NCBI GenBank assembly: GCA_019358985.1
Contig: JAHHIJ010000026.1
Location: 31,242 to 95,241 of the forward strand
Origin: Tolypothrix brevis GSE-NOS-MK-07-07A
Lineage (GTDB): Bacteria; Cyanobacteriota; Cyanobacteriia; Cyanobacteriales; Nostocaceae
Length of the DNA stretch: 64,000 nucleotides
Reading direction: 5' to 3'
Part shown: positions 63,312-64,000 of the stretch, in pieces
Layout: each line of letters begins with the position of its first letter
Numbering within the stretch: the first letter of the stretch is position 1
Notes under the pieces: model-generated
Database searches by the model: none
Told to the model about the DNA's origin: nothing
What the model saw: the letters and a program-made list of their open reading frames with translations, nothing else
Translations under genes and position numbers: made by a program

Positions 63312-63656
63312 ACTGTCACCCCAGAATGGATAGTGAACACCTATTCTCAAAGAAACTGGGTGGAAGTTTTTTATAGAGAAGCCAAGGGATGGTTAGGATT
63401 AAGAGAATATCAAGTTAGAGATAAAACCAGTCTACTTCGACATTTTACCTTAGTTTTTTGTGCCTATACTTTTATTCTTTGGCATCAGCTAACTGGAGGT
63501 TTAAGACGTAGATGGGCTAACAAACCTTTGAACACCTTTGGTGATGCAATAGATGCCTTTAGAACAGCTATATCTTATCGATTCTTCCATTGGTTGATCC
63601 TTCATCGTGACGTGTTTGCTGCTTACAAAGCTAGTTTGGACTACATTTGGGCTTAA
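63312..63656 (+). pseudogene. 3' remnant of an IS701/IS4-type transposase gene
   Basis: Open frame: TPEWIVNTYSQRNWVEVFYR (with the family's C-terminal catalytic Glu region), then EAKGWLGLREYQVRDKTSLLRHFTLVFCAYTFI and LHRDVFAAYKASLDYIWA. This is only the C-terminal ~115 residues of an IS701-type transposase; the first catalytic Asp residues and N-terminal part are absent, so it cannot work. It is cut directly after the TGA at 63309-63311. Confidence 0.85.
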
Positions 63657-63740
63657 TTTTTGTTTAAGTCCCGATAATAAAAGTGTTGTGTATCATTAGT
63701 ATTCAGATAATTGGCTTTTCCAGTAGAACAATTGGCTATA

Positions 63741-63890
63741 ACAGATACAAAAATTACACGCGATCGCTATGCAGGGAAAAAGTTTGTGATCTACTGACAT
63801 TACATTATCGATATCAATGGGCAGGAATGGACAGACGAGGAAGTAGCAAAAGCCTTGCCGATAGGAAAACAATTTGCCTCATGTAATTAA
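63741..63890 (+). pseudogene. Possible short coding remnant
   Basis: In one frame this reads TDTKITRDRYAGKKFVIY, stop, HYIIDINGQEWTDEEVAKAL, then PIGKQFASCN. It looks protein-like on both sides of the TGA but I cannot name it. It could be chance. It runs into the rRNA operon terminator. Confidence 0.3.
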
Positions 63891-63910
63891 TTACATGAGG
63901 CAAATTGTTT
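63867..63910 (-). terminator. 44-bp perfect palindrome: rRNA operon terminator
   Basis: AAACAATTTGCCTCATGTAATT joined directly to its exact reverse complement, with no spacer. It lies 10 bp beyond the 3' end of the 5S rRNA and, in the rRNA direction, ends in TTGTTTT. A symmetrical stem would stop transcripts from both sides. Confidence 0.85.
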
Positions 63911-63920
63911 AATTATAAAA

Positions 63921-64000
63921 CCTGGCATAGAGCTATTTTGGCGTAGGGCTACCCCTAGACTATCGTCGCCGCAGCAGCGTTTCACCTCTGAGTTCGGGAT
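63921..64000 (-). rRNA. rrf: 5S ribosomal RNA, 3' part
   Basis: The complement begins ATCCCGAACTCAGAGG, then GTGAAACGCTGCTGCGGCG, GGGGTAGCC and AAAATAGCTCTATGCCAGG, all typical of bacterial (cyanobacterial) 5S rRNA. About the last 80 of ~118 nt are present; the rest and the 23S and 16S genes should lie to the right of the window. Confidence 0.95.

Noticed and set aside
63683..63886. 67-residue frame with LCIISIQIIGFSSR
   Set aside because: It is in another frame from the protein-like remnant, has no motif, and runs into the rRNA terminator.

Overview
The window is chromosomal DNA of a filamentous, probably heterocyst-forming cyanobacterium (Nostocales-like: Nostoc, Calothrix, Tolypothrix or Scytonema relatives). 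The octamer GCGATCGC (HIP1) recurs throughout. Specifically cyanobacterial genes are present: sasA, the ntcB-cnaT pair, a sigC-furA-convergent wall-protein cluster arranged as in Anabaena PCC 7120, DUF2854, DUF2993 and Uma2 proteins. Intergenic space is wide and full of short palindromes, MITE-like elements and heptamer repeats, as is typical of this group. All identifications come from reading the translations; no search was run.

Layout. 0.1-5.5 kb: a proline-rich membrane protein and a 1475-aa secreted haemagglutinin-type (TpsA-like) repeat protein. 5.7-7.3 kb: a Uma2 protein and nanE, whose 3' end has been tandemly copied with a palindrome. 7.4-11.3 kb: cobN, carrying several in-frame repeat insertions. 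11.4-16.1 kb: a peptidoglycan-binding protein convergent with furA, then sigC and gpsA. 16.1-18.4 kb: accessory genes (BrnA-like orphan antitoxin, Uma2, two unknowns). 18.7-21.2 kb: aspA and a DUF362 protein. 21.2-24.1 kb: mostly noncoding, with a TnpB element. 24.3-26.3 kb: ppa, and panD with a metal-site-less MBL-fold protein. 27-29 kb: ntcB-cnaT (nitrate assimilation control). 29.3-31.9 kb: a STAND-like P-loop/TPR protein. 32-41.9 kb: DUF2854, a GGDEF response regulator, sasA, a glycosyltransferase, an SLH lipoprotein and a PEP-CTERM GDSL esterase. 42-53.4 kb: mostly housekeeping (Ser/Thr kinase, cbiT, cdsA, pseudouridine synthase, RodZ-like, malQ, Nudix, RidA, ppk). 53.6-54.3 kb: a PIN toxin-antitoxin pair. 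54.5-60.6 kb: a four-gene chaperone-usher-like surface-fibre locus. 61.5-63.1 kb: a histidine kinase. The window ends in broken transposase pieces and the 3' part of a 5S rRNA gene with its terminator, so an rRNA operon lies just beyond the right edge.

Most unusual features. (1) The chaperone-usher-like cassette has an usher-like protein with a long repetitive N-terminal extension, no visible signal peptide, and C-terminal regulatory-like domains. (2) About twenty short palindromes share constant outer arms (TAGAGACG...CGTCTCTA) but have interchangeable palindromic cores. (3) Repeats are repeatedly inserted in frame in coding genes: a perfect 61-bp repeat is read in the same frame in two unrelated neighbouring proteins, and cobN and the histidine kinase also carry insertions. 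(4) An MBL-fold protein beside panD has lost almost all metal ligands. Several genes connect to nitrogen and iron control (ntcB/cnaT, furA), the circadian output (sasA) and cobalamin synthesis (cobN, cbiT).
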